A stretch of DNA of 64,000 bases from Saprospiraceae bacterium (GCA_016714985.1 JADKBS010000001.1:124001-188000), one strand, 5' to 3'; counted from the first letter of the stretch, positions 26,254-35,390 are shown. Notes: generated from the sequence alone by a model not told the origin. Numbers and translations: made by a program.

Positions 26254-27615
26254 ATGAAGCAAAACGGCACTATTCTCATTCTTGACGATGAGGAGGACAT
26301 CCTGTTTTCTTTGAAAATGCTGCTGAAGCCAGTGTTTTCAAGGGTGTTTGCGGAGCAAAATCCGCAGCACCTGCCTCGCCTGTTGCAACAGTACGAGCCG
26401 GATGCAGTGCTGCTCGACCTCAATTTCAACAAAAACGACTCGACGGGAAAGGTGGGCTTGGAATGGCTCGCCAAAATAAAGGAGCTGCGCCCAAAGACAC
26501 AGGTCATCATCATCACGGCGCACGGTGAGGTGGAAATCGTGGTGAGCGCCATGAAAATTGGGGCGAGCGATTTTATCGAAAAACCGTGGCGGAACGATAA
26601 GTTGCTGGAGGTGGTGAAAGCGGCGGTTGGGAGTCGGCAGTCCACAGTCGGCAGCTTGCCCGCCGGGGCGGGTCCACAGTCGGCAGTCCACAGTCAGAGC
26701 GATTTTTTGGGGGAATCATCGGCGATGCGGGAGGTGTTTAAGACGATTGACAAAGTGGCGGCGACGGATGCCAATGTGCTCATCACGGGCGAGAACGGAA
26801 CGGGTAAAGAACTGGCAGCCAAGGAGTTATGGCGAAAATCGGCGAGACTGGACAAACCCTTCGTGCAGGTGGACTTGGGCACAATTTCCGAGAGCCTGTT
26901 CGAGAGCGAGCTGTTCGGCCATGCGAAGGGGGCCTTCACCGATGCGAAGGAAGACCATGTGGGCAAGTTCGAGGCGGCCAACGGCGGTACGCTTTTTTTG
27001 GATGAAATCGGCAACCTGAGCCTGGGCCTGCAATCCAAATTGCTGACGGCGCTTCAAACCCGGAAAATCGTGCGGGTCGGCTCCACGAAGGAAATCCCGG
27101 TGGACTTCCGGCTCATCTGCGCCACCAATTTCGACCTCCAAAAAATGGTGGCAGAAAAGACCTTCCGGCAAGACCTCCTCTACCGCATCAACACCATTGA
27201 AATCGGCATGCCACCGCTGCGGGAACGCTATGGCGACATCCGGCTCATTGCGAAGCACTACCTCAGCACCTACGTGAAAAAATACGGCAAGCCCCGCATG
27301 GACTTCGATCGGGAGACGCTGGAAAAATTGGAAAAATACGCTTGGCCGGGCAATGTGCGGGAGCTTCGCCACGCCGTGGAGCGGGCGGTGATTCTGACAG
27401 AGTCGGCCAATTTGCAACCCGAAGACTTCAGTTTGCAGCCGGGTAGTGGCGGCAAGGTCGTTTTCCCGCCCGACAATATGAACTTGGAGGAAATCGAACG
27501 GACGCTGGTGCAGAAAGCCGTGGAACTGCACCAAGGCAATATCAGCAAGGCGGCGGAGTCTTTGGGGCTGACGAGGGCGGCGCTGTATCGCAGGCTTGAA
27601 AAATTCGGACTATGA
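26254..27615 (+). CDS. NtrC-type sigma-54 activator (receiver-AAA-HTH)
   Basis: A 453-residue regulator from ATG 26254. The receiver domain (1-120) has D11-D12, phospho-acceptor Asp55 in LLDLNF, and the Lys of EKPW. The AAA+ domain has Walker A GENGTGK at 179-185, a sigma-54 contact loop GAFTDA at 226-231 (the usual form is GAFTGA), Walker B GTLFLDEIG and an arginine-finger region RQDLLYRIN. A Fis-type helix-turn-helix (ISKAAESLGLTRAALYRRL) ends the protein. A heptad-repeat DNA segment adds about 22 residues to the receiver/AAA linker. It overlaps the kinase start by 4 bp. A weak TGTCTTTG -7-like element lies at 26197-26204. A likely target is the sigma-54-type promoter at 32366. Confidence 0.92.
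   Translation: MKQNGTILILDDEEDILFSLKMLLKPVFSRVFAEQNPQHLPRLLQQYEPDAVLLDLNFNKNDSTGKVGLEWLAKIKELRPKTQVIIITAHGEVEIVVSAMKIGASDFIEKPWRNDKLLEVVKAAVGSRQSTVGSLPAGAGPQSAVHSQSDFLGESSAMREVFKTIDKVAATDANVLITGENGTGKELAAKELWRKSARLDKPFVQVDLGTISESLFESELFGHAKGAFTDAKEDHVGKFEAANGGTLFLDEIGNLSLGLQSKLLTALQTRKIVRVGSTKEIPVDFRLICATNFDLQKMVAEKTFRQDLLYRINTIEIGMPPLRERYGDIRLIAKHYLSTYVKKYGKPRMDFDRETLEKLEKYAWPGNVRELRHAVERAVILTESANLQPEDFSLQPGSGGKVVFPPDNMNLEEIERTLVQKAVELHQGNISKAAESLGLTRAALYRRLEKFGL
26631..26697. repeat. Heptad repeats inside the activator gene
   Basis: The units GAGTCGG, CAGTCCA, CAGTCGG, CAG (26631-26654) and, after a G+C hinge CTTGCCCGCCGGGGCGGG, CCACAGTCGG, CAGTCCA, CAGTCAG follow a 7-bp step. They are translated in frame as a Ser/Gln/Gly-rich linker. 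Unlike the spacer arrays, the two halves are direct rather than clearly inverted. Confidence 0.75.
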
Positions 27616-29087
27616 AAGCACTCAACAGCTTCCGGGCAAGGGTCATCTTCCTCATCTCGCTGATTTTCCTGCTGATGTTGGCGGTGATGCTGCTCTATTT
27701 CCGAACGGAGCGGAACATGCCGTGGGTAGTATTGGGCGGCTTGGTGATAATTGGATTAATCATCCATTTATTCCGCATTATTTATGGCGTAAATCAGCAG
27801 ATAGCCGATTTTTTGATGAGCATACGCTACGATGATTTTATTCGAACGTATCCAAAAACAGCGGAAGGCGAACCACATTCCAAGTTATTCTCAGAATTTA
27901 ATGCCATCAGCGATAAATTCCGTGACCTACGCTCGCAGAACGAGGCCGACCGGCAGCTCATGCACCTTGTGTTGGAAAACGTGGATACAGGCATATTTTG
28001 CTTGGATAAATCGGGCAAGGTTTTATTGGCCAATCGGGCATTAAAAACCATCTTCCATAAATCTTATTTTCCCGATTTAAATGCTTTTAAACAACTTGAC
28101 TCGGCATTATACGAAGTGCTGGAAACACTGCCCGTTGGCGAGCGAATCGTGCAAAAAGTGGTGATAAACGACGAAGTGGTGCAGGTGGCCATACGCCATT
28201 TTGCCTTAAAGAATAAAGAGGACGAAATAAAGCTATATACGTTTTTTAATTTATCGGGCGAATTATCCAGCGAGGAGATTAAATCCTACCATAAACTCAT
28301 CAGCATATTGTCGCACGAAATCATGAACTCGGTGACGCCCATCGCCAGCCTGAGCCAGTCGGCAGCGGATATGCTGAAAAGCGCCGACCCCGACAATATG
28401 GACGATATTGCGCAAGCGATGGAGGTCATCCAAAAGCGCAGCACGGGCCTGCTGACCTTCACGGAGAACTACCGCAAACTGACGAAAATCCCGCAAGTGC
28501 AGTTGCAGCATATCGCCTTGGAGCCGTTCTTGAACCAGATTCTAACGCTTTTCAAGCATGAAGTACCTAAGCGGGTGCAGCTCGACCTCCAGTTTTTCCG
28601 GCCCAATATGCAAATCACGGGCGACCCCACCCTGCTCGAACAGGTGCTGATCAACCTCATCAAAAACGCCCTCGAAGCCGTGCAGGACAATCCCGACGGC
28701 AAGGTGCTCATCGTCGCCGACCGGGACGAACAACTGCGCACGCTCATCCGCATTTCCGATAACGGGCAGGGCATCCCCGAAGAGAATTTGGAGCAGATTT
28801 TCGTGCCGTTTTTCACCACCAAGCCCACGGGTTCGGGCATTGGCCTGAGCCTCGCCCGGCAGATTATGCGGCAGCACCAGGGGGATATTCAGGTGGTGAG
28901 CGAAGTGGGGAGGGGGACGATTTTGACGTTGATATTTGTGGGTAGGGCTTCTTTCATCCTTGTCAAGACAATCAGTTCTACCTGGGATTTCTCAAATCAT
29001 TGCCCTATCTTGCCCCTCCATTCAACCACTCTATATGTCAGCATTTTTGGAAGGCATCGCCGTAGAAATCATTGGCTCCTTGATTGA
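27612..29087 (+). CDS. NtrB-like sensor histidine kinase with PAS domain
   Basis: A 491-residue kinase. Two helices near the N-terminus (about 10-30 and 37-57) frame almost no periplasmic loop. A PAS-like domain (HLVLENVDTGIFCLDKSGKV) follows, then His235 in SILSHEIMNSVTPI, the N box INLIKNALEAV, G1 ISDNGQGIPEE and G2 GSGIGLSLA. It pairs with the preceding activator (ATGA overlap). The catalytic domain should end near GTILTLIF. About 40 further residues without family character run on and overlap the TIR-STAND gene by 53 bp, suggesting that the original stop was lost when that gene arrived. Confidence 0.9.
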   Translation: MKALNSFRARVIFLISLIFLLMLAVMLLYFRTERNMPWVVLGGLVIIGLIIHLFRIIYGVNQQIADFLMSIRYDDFIRTYPKTAEGEPHSKLFSEFNAISDKFRDLRSQNEADRQLMHLVLENVDTGIFCLDKSGKVLLANRALKTIFHKSYFPDLNAFKQLDSALYEVLETLPVGERIVQKVVINDEVVQVAIRHFALKNKEDEIKLYTFFNLSGELSSEEIKSYHKLISILSHEIMNSVTPIASLSQSAADMLKSADPDNMDDIAQAMEVIQKRSTGLLTFTENYRKLTKIPQVQLQHIALEPFLNQILTLFKHEVPKRVQLDLQFFRPNMQITGDPTLLEQVLINLIKNALEAVQDNPDGKVLIVADRDEQLRTLIRISDNGQGIPEENLEQIFVPFFTTKPTGSGIGLSLARQIMRQHQGDIQVVSEVGRGTILTLIFVGRASFILVKTISSTWDFSNHCPILPLHSTTLYVSIFGRHRRRNHWLLD

Positions 29088-32000
29088 CAAGGCAGGCACC
29101 TTCGTTGCCGGACAGGCTGGCAACCGAATTGACTGGAAAATTTGGAAAAACAAGTACAAATTCACGGACAACGAAAGCGACTTCCTCGACCGCTATGCCG
29201 AGGCAATCGTCGCATTGGGAGAGGCGGGGAAACCGAAGGAACTACTTCAATTTTATGGGAGGGAAAACGTCATCCGCATTATCCATGATTATTGGTATGG
29301 TGAAGTTGACGAGGGTAATTTTGAAAAACAATTCGGCGAACTGACCCGATGGTTTACGCTCGAACAGCGGCTTGCCGATTTCAATCCGGCTCAAGAGGTG
29401 TTTTTCTTCTTGACCCATTATCGCAAAGCAGTAAACGAAAACCGCACAGCGGGCGAAACCGAAGTTTACCAGCTTTTGCTGGAAATACTCAAGGAAGTAA
29501 GGCAGGGAAATCAAAGGAACACCAGTGAACTATACGACCAAGTGTTCATCTACGCCAACCGCTCTGACCAAACTTGGGTGGAACGGGAACTACTGCCAAG
29601 ACTGGATGAAATCGGGTGGAAATACCATACTGATTTCCGGGTTTATAGTACAGACGACTTCCCCAATTGGAAGGAAAAAGTCAAGACTTGCCGCAATACC
29701 ATCGTTGTTTATTCCCAAAACCTATCAGAAGACGAACGCCGATTGGTAGATGGCTTTATAAGCTTGGAGCGCCCTGAACTCGTGGCCGACAAACTGTTGC
29801 CCTTCAAACTGGGCGATGTGCAAGTTCCTGAAAAACTGAGGGAAGCGTACGATTTTACTAACACAGCAAGCAGCACTGCCGCTTGGCGAAGGCTGCGTTT
29901 CTTTTGCACGAAAGCGGTTGAAGCTCCCATAACTTATCCGCCGCTGGATGCCGTTGGTAGATATCACTAGCCTTCCAATGGCGGCATCCCCGGCCTGTTG
30001 TTTGGCAGGCAAACCGAATTGGCCTTGCTGGACAAAGCTTAGAAGACTCCAACTGCCATGTCATCTGCTTTACGGCACAGGGCGGGCAGGGCAAGTCGGC
30101 GCTTATCAACCGATGGCTGGACGATATGTGCAAGGACAATTATCGCAGTGCTGAACGGGTATTCGCCACTTCATTTTGCAGCCAAGGCACGGGCGAACGG
30201 GTCACCCGCCGACCAGTTCATCAATGCCGCCTTGAAATGGTTTGAGGAGCAGGCGGCAAGTGAGGTGCAGCACTTCGAGTGACACCTCACTACGACCGAC
30301 ACCCCACCCCCTTGGGAAAAAGGCAAACGCCTGCCCGCCTAGTCGCCGAACACCGCTGTCTGCTCATTCTCGATGGACTGAACCCCTCCAAGAAGGTGGT
30401 GGTGGATACGGGCAAAATCCAAGACCCAGCCCTTTTTGTTGGTACGTGAACTTGCCCGGCGAAACAATGGCGGGCTTTGCATTATTACCAGTCGTCTGCC
30501 ACTTGCTGGCTTGGAGCGTCAAGCGGCCCATATCCAGCAAGAAAATCTTGAACATTTGTCCTCGGAAGCAGGCAAGCATATACTTCGCTTCGCTGGGGTG
30601 CGGGGCAGTGATGAAGCACTTGAAGCAACAGTATCTTCCTTTGGAAACCATGCCCTTGCGATAAACCTGCTGAGTGCGTTGTATGCGCAGCCGGGACACA
30701 AAATCGAAGATGCTAAGCTCATTCCTGACTTACCGGAAATTTCCGTGGAGAAGGGCAAGCATCCCCGGCGGGTGATAGCAGCATTTGAGCGCTGGCTAAT
30801 TGAAAATGGAAAAACCGAAGCTGCCCGGGTCTTGCAATTGTTGGGTTTATTTGACCGTCCCATTTCTAAAGAAGTCATCGCCGTAGCCGATCCCTCGCTG
30901 AACCTATCCGATGCGCTGGCTGTATTGCGTCGCCACCACTTAATTTTCGAGGAAAGCCGTCATGACCCAGAGGAGGTAGATTGCCATCCATTGATAAGGG
31001 AACATTTGAGGAGTTGTTTCAAAAGGAGCAGTCGGAGCAATGGAAGGCGGCACATGGGGCGTTGTACGAATATTACAAGGCGCTGCCGGAGAAACTATAC
31101 GGGAAGTATTTGCCGGATACGTTGGAGGAGATGGAGCCGTTGTTTTTGGCGGTGAGGCATGGGTGTGGAGCAGGGTTGCATCAAGAAGCGATAAATGAGG
31201 TATATTGGAAAAGAATTAATAGAAACGGTAAAGCCTATTCTGAAAAATTTTTAGGAGCATTTGGATTGAATTTATCAACACTTTCATACTTTTATTTATC
31301 AACATGGAGTGTAATTTCTAAAGAATTAACTGAAATAAATAATGCTATAATTTTAGGTTGGGCAGGATATAATTATAAATCAATTGCAAAGTTGCCGGAG
31401 TCAGTAAGTACCTTGAAAAAAAGTTTGAAAATCCATTTAGAGCAAAATAATTTGTTAGAGGCATGTAAAATTTCTCATCTTTTAAGCGAATCACTATTGG
31501 AATCAGGCGACTTAAAAACTGCTGCCAAATTTGCTATAACAAGTGTTGAATTTGCAGAAAAGACTAATTCTATGGATAGCGTAATTGACTCCCTAGCAAA
31601 TTATGCACATATTGTTCACCAACTTGGAAAACTCAAAAAAGCAAAAAAATTATTCTTCAAAGCTGAATTAAATCAAAAATCATCTGAACCAGAATACAAT
31701 TATCTGTACTCAATAAGGGGTTATAGATATTCCGATTTATTGATAGACTTAGAACAATTTAATGAAGTTGCAAATAGGGTAAAACTAACTAGCGATTGGA
31801 CAAGGAACTATCACAGCTTTCTAGATACAGCTATTAATTCTTTAATTTTTGGAAGAATACTTCATTGCTTTTCCCTGAATTTATATTCTGACGAAATTTT
31901 AAAACGGACTTTAGAACACCTTGATGAATCAATTTCAATCTTAAAGAAAGGTGGGAGGCTTGATTATCTTCCAAAAGCCCTCCTCGCCCGCGCCACCTAC

Positions 32001-32249
32001 CACCGCCACCACCGCAACTGGCAAGCCGCCGAAGAAGACCTCGAAGAAGTCCTCGACATCGCCGAGCCGTCGGGCATGCGCCTCCACCTCACCGATTACC
32101 ACCTCGAAACAGCAAGGCTGCGCCTCGCACAAGCCCGCCCAGCGGATGCCCGCCCGCACGTAGCGGAGGCGGCACGGCTCATCGAGGAGACGGGGTATCA
32201 TAGGCGGGACAAGGAATTGGCGGAATTGCAAAAGGCGCTGGGCGAATGA
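29035..32249 (+). pseudogene. Broken TIR-STAND (NB-ARC)-TPR gene, NLR-like defence protein candidate
   Basis: Read through several frames, one long protein appears. In order: a helical N-terminus (MSAFLEGIAVEIIGSLI...); a TIR-like domain at about residues 165-285 (VFIYANRSDQTWVERELL, NTIVVYSQNLSEDERRL); a P-loop NTPase with Walker A GGQGKSALI at 30081-30107, Walker B LLILDGL near 30358-30378 and sensor CIITSRLPL; a winged-helix part ending HPLIREHL; and a TPR-type helical repeat region to 32249. At least five frame changes and an in-frame TGA separate these pieces, so no full protein can be made as read. TIR-STAND-TPR proteins are known NLR-like immune ATPases, often antiphage. It sits between a regulator pair and the operon they probably control. 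Confidence 0.75.
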
Positions 32250-32264
32250 ATCCACCACTCACAC

Positions 32265-32302
32265 CGTCCCAATCCGAACACCCCACTGTCCGAAAACGAA
32301 CA
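32265..32302 (+). promoter_or_regulatory. Two candidate activator-binding palindromes (enhancer)
   Basis: TGTCCGAAAACGAACA (32287-32302) is a near-perfect palindrome of the form TGTyCG-N4-CGrACA. A weaker copy, CGTCCCAATCCGAACA, lies at 32265-32280. Their centres are 22 bp apart, two helical turns, and 80-100 bp before the sigma-54-type promoter. That is the usual place for NtrC-type activator sites. Confidence 0.55.
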
Positions 32303-32365
32303 CTTTTCAGCCAAAAATTTTTATTCCTATTTTCAAACACTTGATTTTCAATCACTTAATTTTCT

Positions 32366-32381
32366 TGGCATGCCCATTGAA
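32366..32381 (+). promoter_or_regulatory. Sigma-54-type -24/-12 promoter for the efflux array
   Basis: TGGCATGCCCATTGAA matches the consensus TGGCACG-N4-TTGCW except for C to T in the -24 box and C to A in the -12 box. The spacing between GG and the -12 G is correct. It lies 45 bp before the adaptor ATG (32426). Confidence 0.55.
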
Positions 32382-32425
32382 CCCATACTTGGCATGGTGA
32401 AAAACCATCACCACCAAAGATTATC

Positions 32426-33676
32426 ATGGATAAGAAAATCGAGAAAAAGACTTGGACACCACTGCGCATCGGCATCATCGCTGCGGTGGTGTTGGGCTTG
32501 GGCTTTGTGGGCCGCAGCTTTTACAAGAATGCGGGCGTGAGCAAGCTGAACGTGAACACCGATCGCCTGACGGTGGCCACGGTGGAGAAGAACAAGTTCC
32601 AGGAGTTCATCCCCGTGACGGGCGTGGTGCTGCCGCTGCGCACCGTGCGCATGGATGCCATCGAGGGTGGCAAGGTGGAGGAGAAATTCGTGGAGGACGG
32701 CGCCATCGTGGAAAAAGGGCAGCAAATCCTGCGGCTCTCCAACCCCGATTTGATGGTCAATTACCTGAACCAAGAGGCGAACATCATCTCGCAAATCAAC
32801 CAGATACGCAATACCTCGCTGCTGATGGAGCAACAAAGCCTGAGCATGAAGGAGCAAGCCTTACAGGTTGACAACCTGATAAATACGACGGAAAAACGGC
32901 TAAAACGCAACCGGGAACTGTTCAAGACCAACGTGATTTCGGCAGTGGAATTGGAGGAGATGGAAGACGAGGCCATTTACCTCGCCGCCCGCCGCAAGAT
33001 GTTGAAAGCTACGCTGAAAAAGGACTCTGCCTACCAAGTCCTTCAACAGCAGCAAATGACCTCCTCTTTGGATTTGATGCAGCGCAACCTAGGCATCACC
33101 AAGCAGAGCCTCGACCAGCTCATCGTGAAGGCCCCGATTTCCGGGCAGCTTTCCGGCCTGACCAAGGAACTGGGCGAGAGCGTGGCCCGAAGCGAGAACA
33201 TCGGCCAGATTGACGACCTCTCCGCCTTTAAAATCCGGGTGCGCATTGACGAGTTTTATATCTCCCGCATTGCCGTGGAGCAACAGGGAACATTCACTTT
33301 GGCGGGTGAAAACTATACGCTTAAAATATCGAAGATATACCCGCAAGTATCCAACGGCTCTTTTGAAGCGGATATGGTATTTATTGGCGAATTACCAAAG
33401 AATATCAAGCGTGGCCAGTCCGTCACCGTTAAATTGGAACTGAGCGCTGAAGAAGAGGCCATTTTATTGGCAAGGGGCGGTTTTTACCAGTCCACGGGCG
33501 GCAATTGGGTCTATATCGTTGACCCAAGCACGGGCAATGGCATTAAACAAACCGTGCGGCTTGGCCGGCAAAACCCCAATTATTACGAAGTTTTGGAAGG
33601 ATTAAAACCCGGCGACAAGGTTATCACCAATAGTTATGATAATTATGGGGATAAGGATGTGCTGGTTTTGAAATGA
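32426..33676 (+). CDS. MacA-like periplasmic adaptor (HlyD/MFP family)
   Basis: A 416-residue protein with one N-terminal membrane helix (about 14-31). Domains: beta strands (TVATVEKNKFQEFIPVTGVV), a lipoyl half (GGKVEEKFVEDGAIVEKG), a long coiled-coil hairpin (about 115-215, Gln/Leu/Glu-rich), the second lipoyl half (LIVKAPISGQLSGL), a beta-barrel region and a membrane-proximal domain ending GDKVITNSYDNYGDKDVLVLK. Such adaptors link MacB-type ABC transporters to outer-membrane ducts. It is the first gene of the efflux array and is intact. Confidence 0.88.
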   Translation: MDKKIEKKTWTPLRIGIIAAVVLGLGFVGRSFYKNAGVSKLNVNTDRLTVATVEKNKFQEFIPVTGVVLPLRTVRMDAIEGGKVEEKFVEDGAIVEKGQQILRLSNPDLMVNYLNQEANIISQINQIRNTSLLMEQQSLSMKEQALQVDNLINTTEKRLKRNRELFKTNVISAVELEEMEDEAIYLAARRKMLKATLKKDSAYQVLQQQQMTSSLDLMQRNLGITKQSLDQLIVKAPISGQLSGLTKELGESVARSENIGQIDDLSAFKIRVRIDEFYISRIAVEQQGTFTLAGENYTLKISKIYPQVSNGSFEADMVFIGELPKNIKRGQSVTVKLELSAEEEAILLARGGFYQSTGGNWVYIVDPSTGNGIKQTVRLGRQNPNYYEVLEGLKPGDKVITNSYDNYGDKDVLVLK

Positions 33677-33783
33677 TTGTTGAATTGTTTGATTGTTGAA
33701 TTGTTGCCCGTATAACGTGAACCATGACAATTTAACAATCCAACAATAATAACAATCCAACAATTCAACAATAATAACAATCA
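33675..33783. repeat. Inverted octad arrays (ATTGTTGA / CAATCCAA type)
   Basis: The left side, 33675-33706, has four 8-bp units of ATTGTTGA type. After a hinge containing GCCCG, the right side (33728-33783) holds CAATTTAA, CAATCCAA and CAATAATAA units in the inverse sense. The array fills the gap between the adaptor and ATPase genes. Confidence 0.85.
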
Positions 33784-33789
33784 AAATCA

Positions 33790-34476
33790 ATGATAAAGAC
33801 AGTCCAACTATCCAAAGTTTACCGCACCGATGAGGTGGAGACCACGGCATTAAACAGCGTGGATATAGAGATCAAAGCAGGCGAATTCGTGTCCGTGATG
33901 GGGCCGTCCGGCTGCGGCAAATCCACGCTGATGAACGTGCTCGGCATGATTGACAACCCTTCGGCGGGCGAGTACTTCTTCAACGAGCAAGAAGTGGGCA
34001 AGCTCAGCGAGCGCAAGCGGGCCGATGTGCGCAAAAACAACCTCGGCTTCGTGTTCCAGAGCTTCAACCTCATTGACGAACTGACGGTGTATGAGAACGT
34101 GGAACTGCCCATGCTCTACACCAAAGTGCCAGCCGGTGAGCGCAAAAAACGGGTGGAGGAACTGCTCGAAGGCATGAACATCATGCACCGGAAGAACCAC
34201 TTCCCGCAGCAACTTTCGGGCGGTCAGCAGCAGCGGGTGGCCGTGGCCCGTGCCGTGGTGAACAAGCCCAAGCTCATCCTCGCCGACGAGCCAACGGGTA
34301 ACCTCGACTCCGCCAATGGCGACGAAGTGATGAAAATCTTGGCCGACCTGAACGCCTCCGGCACCACGATTTTGATGGTGACACACTCGCAGTATTGCGC
34401 TGAGTTCGGCAACCGCATCATCCGGATGTTGGATGGGAAAGTGGTGACCGAGAACGTGGTGAAGCGATATTTATGA
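33790..34476 (+). CDS. MacB/LolD-type ABC transporter ATPase 1
   Basis: A 228-residue cytosolic ATPase subunit. Walker A GPSGCGKST at 38-46, Q loop in FVFQSFNLIDELTVYENVELP, signature LSGGQQQRVAVARA, Walker B LILADEPTG, D-loop NLDS and H-loop MVTHSQ are all intact. The family energises FtsX-like permeases for lipoprotein release or peptide/drug export. It probably serves many of the permeases downstream, since only two ATPases are encoded with them here. Confidence 0.93.
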   Translation: MIKTVQLSKVYRTDEVETTALNSVDIEIKAGEFVSVMGPSGCGKSTLMNVLGMIDNPSAGEYFFNEQEVGKLSERKRADVRKNNLGFVFQSFNLIDELTVYENVELPMLYTKVPAGERKKRVEELLEGMNIMHRKNHFPQQLSGGQQQRVAVARAVVNKPKLILADEPTGNLDSANGDEVMKILADLNASGTTILMVTHSQYCAEFGNRIIRMLDGKVVTENVVKRYL

Positions 34477-34479
34477 AAT

Positions 34480-34568
34480 GGTCGATAATAGTTGATAAGG
34501 GTTTGTAGCGGTTGATATTGCCCGCCAATCATCAACCATTATCAACTGTTATCAACCCTTATCAACCC
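34480..34568. repeat. Inverted decamer arrays (TTGATA / TATCAAC)
   Basis: The right side has CATCAACCAT, TATCAACTGT, TATCAACCCT, TATCAACCCA in 10-bp steps. The left side carries AGTTGATAAG, GGTTTGTAGC, GGTTGATATT in the inverse sense, with hinge GCCCGCC. The layout matches the heptad arrays but with a longer step. Confidence 0.75.
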
Positions 34569-34584
34569 AATTAAACTCAATAAT

Positions 34585-35280
34585 ATGATTAAGCTCAATA
34601 ACATAGAGCGCCATTACAACACCGGCTCCAATAAAACTTGGGTGCTTCGCAATATCACATTTAATGTGAATAAAGGCGAATTCCTCACGATTATGGGGCC
34701 GTCCGGTTCGGGTAAGTCCACGCTGATGAACATCATCGGCATGTTGGATAAACCGGATAATGGCGAATATTTTTTCCATGACGAACCTGTGCATACGTTC
34801 AATGAAAAACGCCGCACGGAACTGCACAAGCACAGCATTGGCTTCGTGTTTCAAGCCTATCATTTGATTGATGAACTGACGGTGTATGAAAACATCGAAA
34901 TGCCGCTGCTGTACAAAGGAGTGAGCAAATCTGACCGTCAAAGCCTCGTGGCCGATATCCTCGACCGTTTCAATATCGTGGGGAAAAAAGACCTTTTTCC
35001 GTCGCAGCTTTCGGGCGGGCAACAGCAGTTGGTGGGCATCGCAAGGGCCATCATCGGCAAGCCGAAACTATTGCTGGCTGATGAGCCGACGGGCAATTTG
35101 CATACTTCGCAGGGCGAAATGATTATGAGCCTTTTAAAAGAGTTACACGATGAGGGCATGACGATTATCCAGGTGACGCACAACGAGAAATTCGCTACGT
35201 ATGGCACGAGGATCATCCAATTGGAGGATGGGTTTGTAAGAAGGGATGAGGAGATGAGGGATGAAGGGGGCACCGCCTAA
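34585..35280 (+). CDS. MacB/LolD-type ABC transporter ATPase 2, altered D-loop
   Basis: A 231-residue paralogue of the preceding ATPase with Walker A GPSGSGKST at 38-46, Q loop FVFQAYHLIDEL, Walker B LLLADEPTG and H-loop QVTHNEK. Two positions differ from the family norm: the signature reads LSGGQQQLVGIARA (Arg to Leu after the QQQ), and the D-loop reads NLHTSQG with His for Asp. These could weaken ATP hydrolysis or favour a heterodimer with ATPase 1. The tail ends with a short acidic Arg/Asp/Glu-rich extension. Confidence 0.9.
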   Translation: MIKLNNIERHYNTGSNKTWVLRNITFNVNKGEFLTIMGPSGSGKSTLMNIIGMLDKPDNGEYFFHDEPVHTFNEKRRTELHKHSIGFVFQAYHLIDELTVYENIEMPLLYKGVSKSDRQSLVADILDRFNIVGKKDLFPSQLSGGQQQLVGIARAIIGKPKLLLADEPTGNLHTSQGEMIMSLLKELHDEGMTIIQVTHNEKFATYGTRIIQLEDGFVRRDEEMRDEGGTA

Positions 35281-35316
35281 TATCGGACAATGGATGGGAT
35301 GTACTTTTTAGCAGTC

Positions 35317-35390
35317 ATTTTCGAGCGGAGGGGTTATCAAACCCCGATGTTCTTGTACGTCGGGGTTTGATAACCCCTCCGCTCGAAAAT
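35317..35390. repeat. 34-bp-arm hairpin element A
   Basis: The arms 35317-35350 and 35357-35390 pair over 34 bp with one mismatch around a 6-nt loop. The core GGGGTTATCAAACCCCG is shared with element B (45645-45710), where several arm positions differ but are matched on both arms. No gene is seen in the rest of the spacer except a doubtful small frame. Confidence 0.92.
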
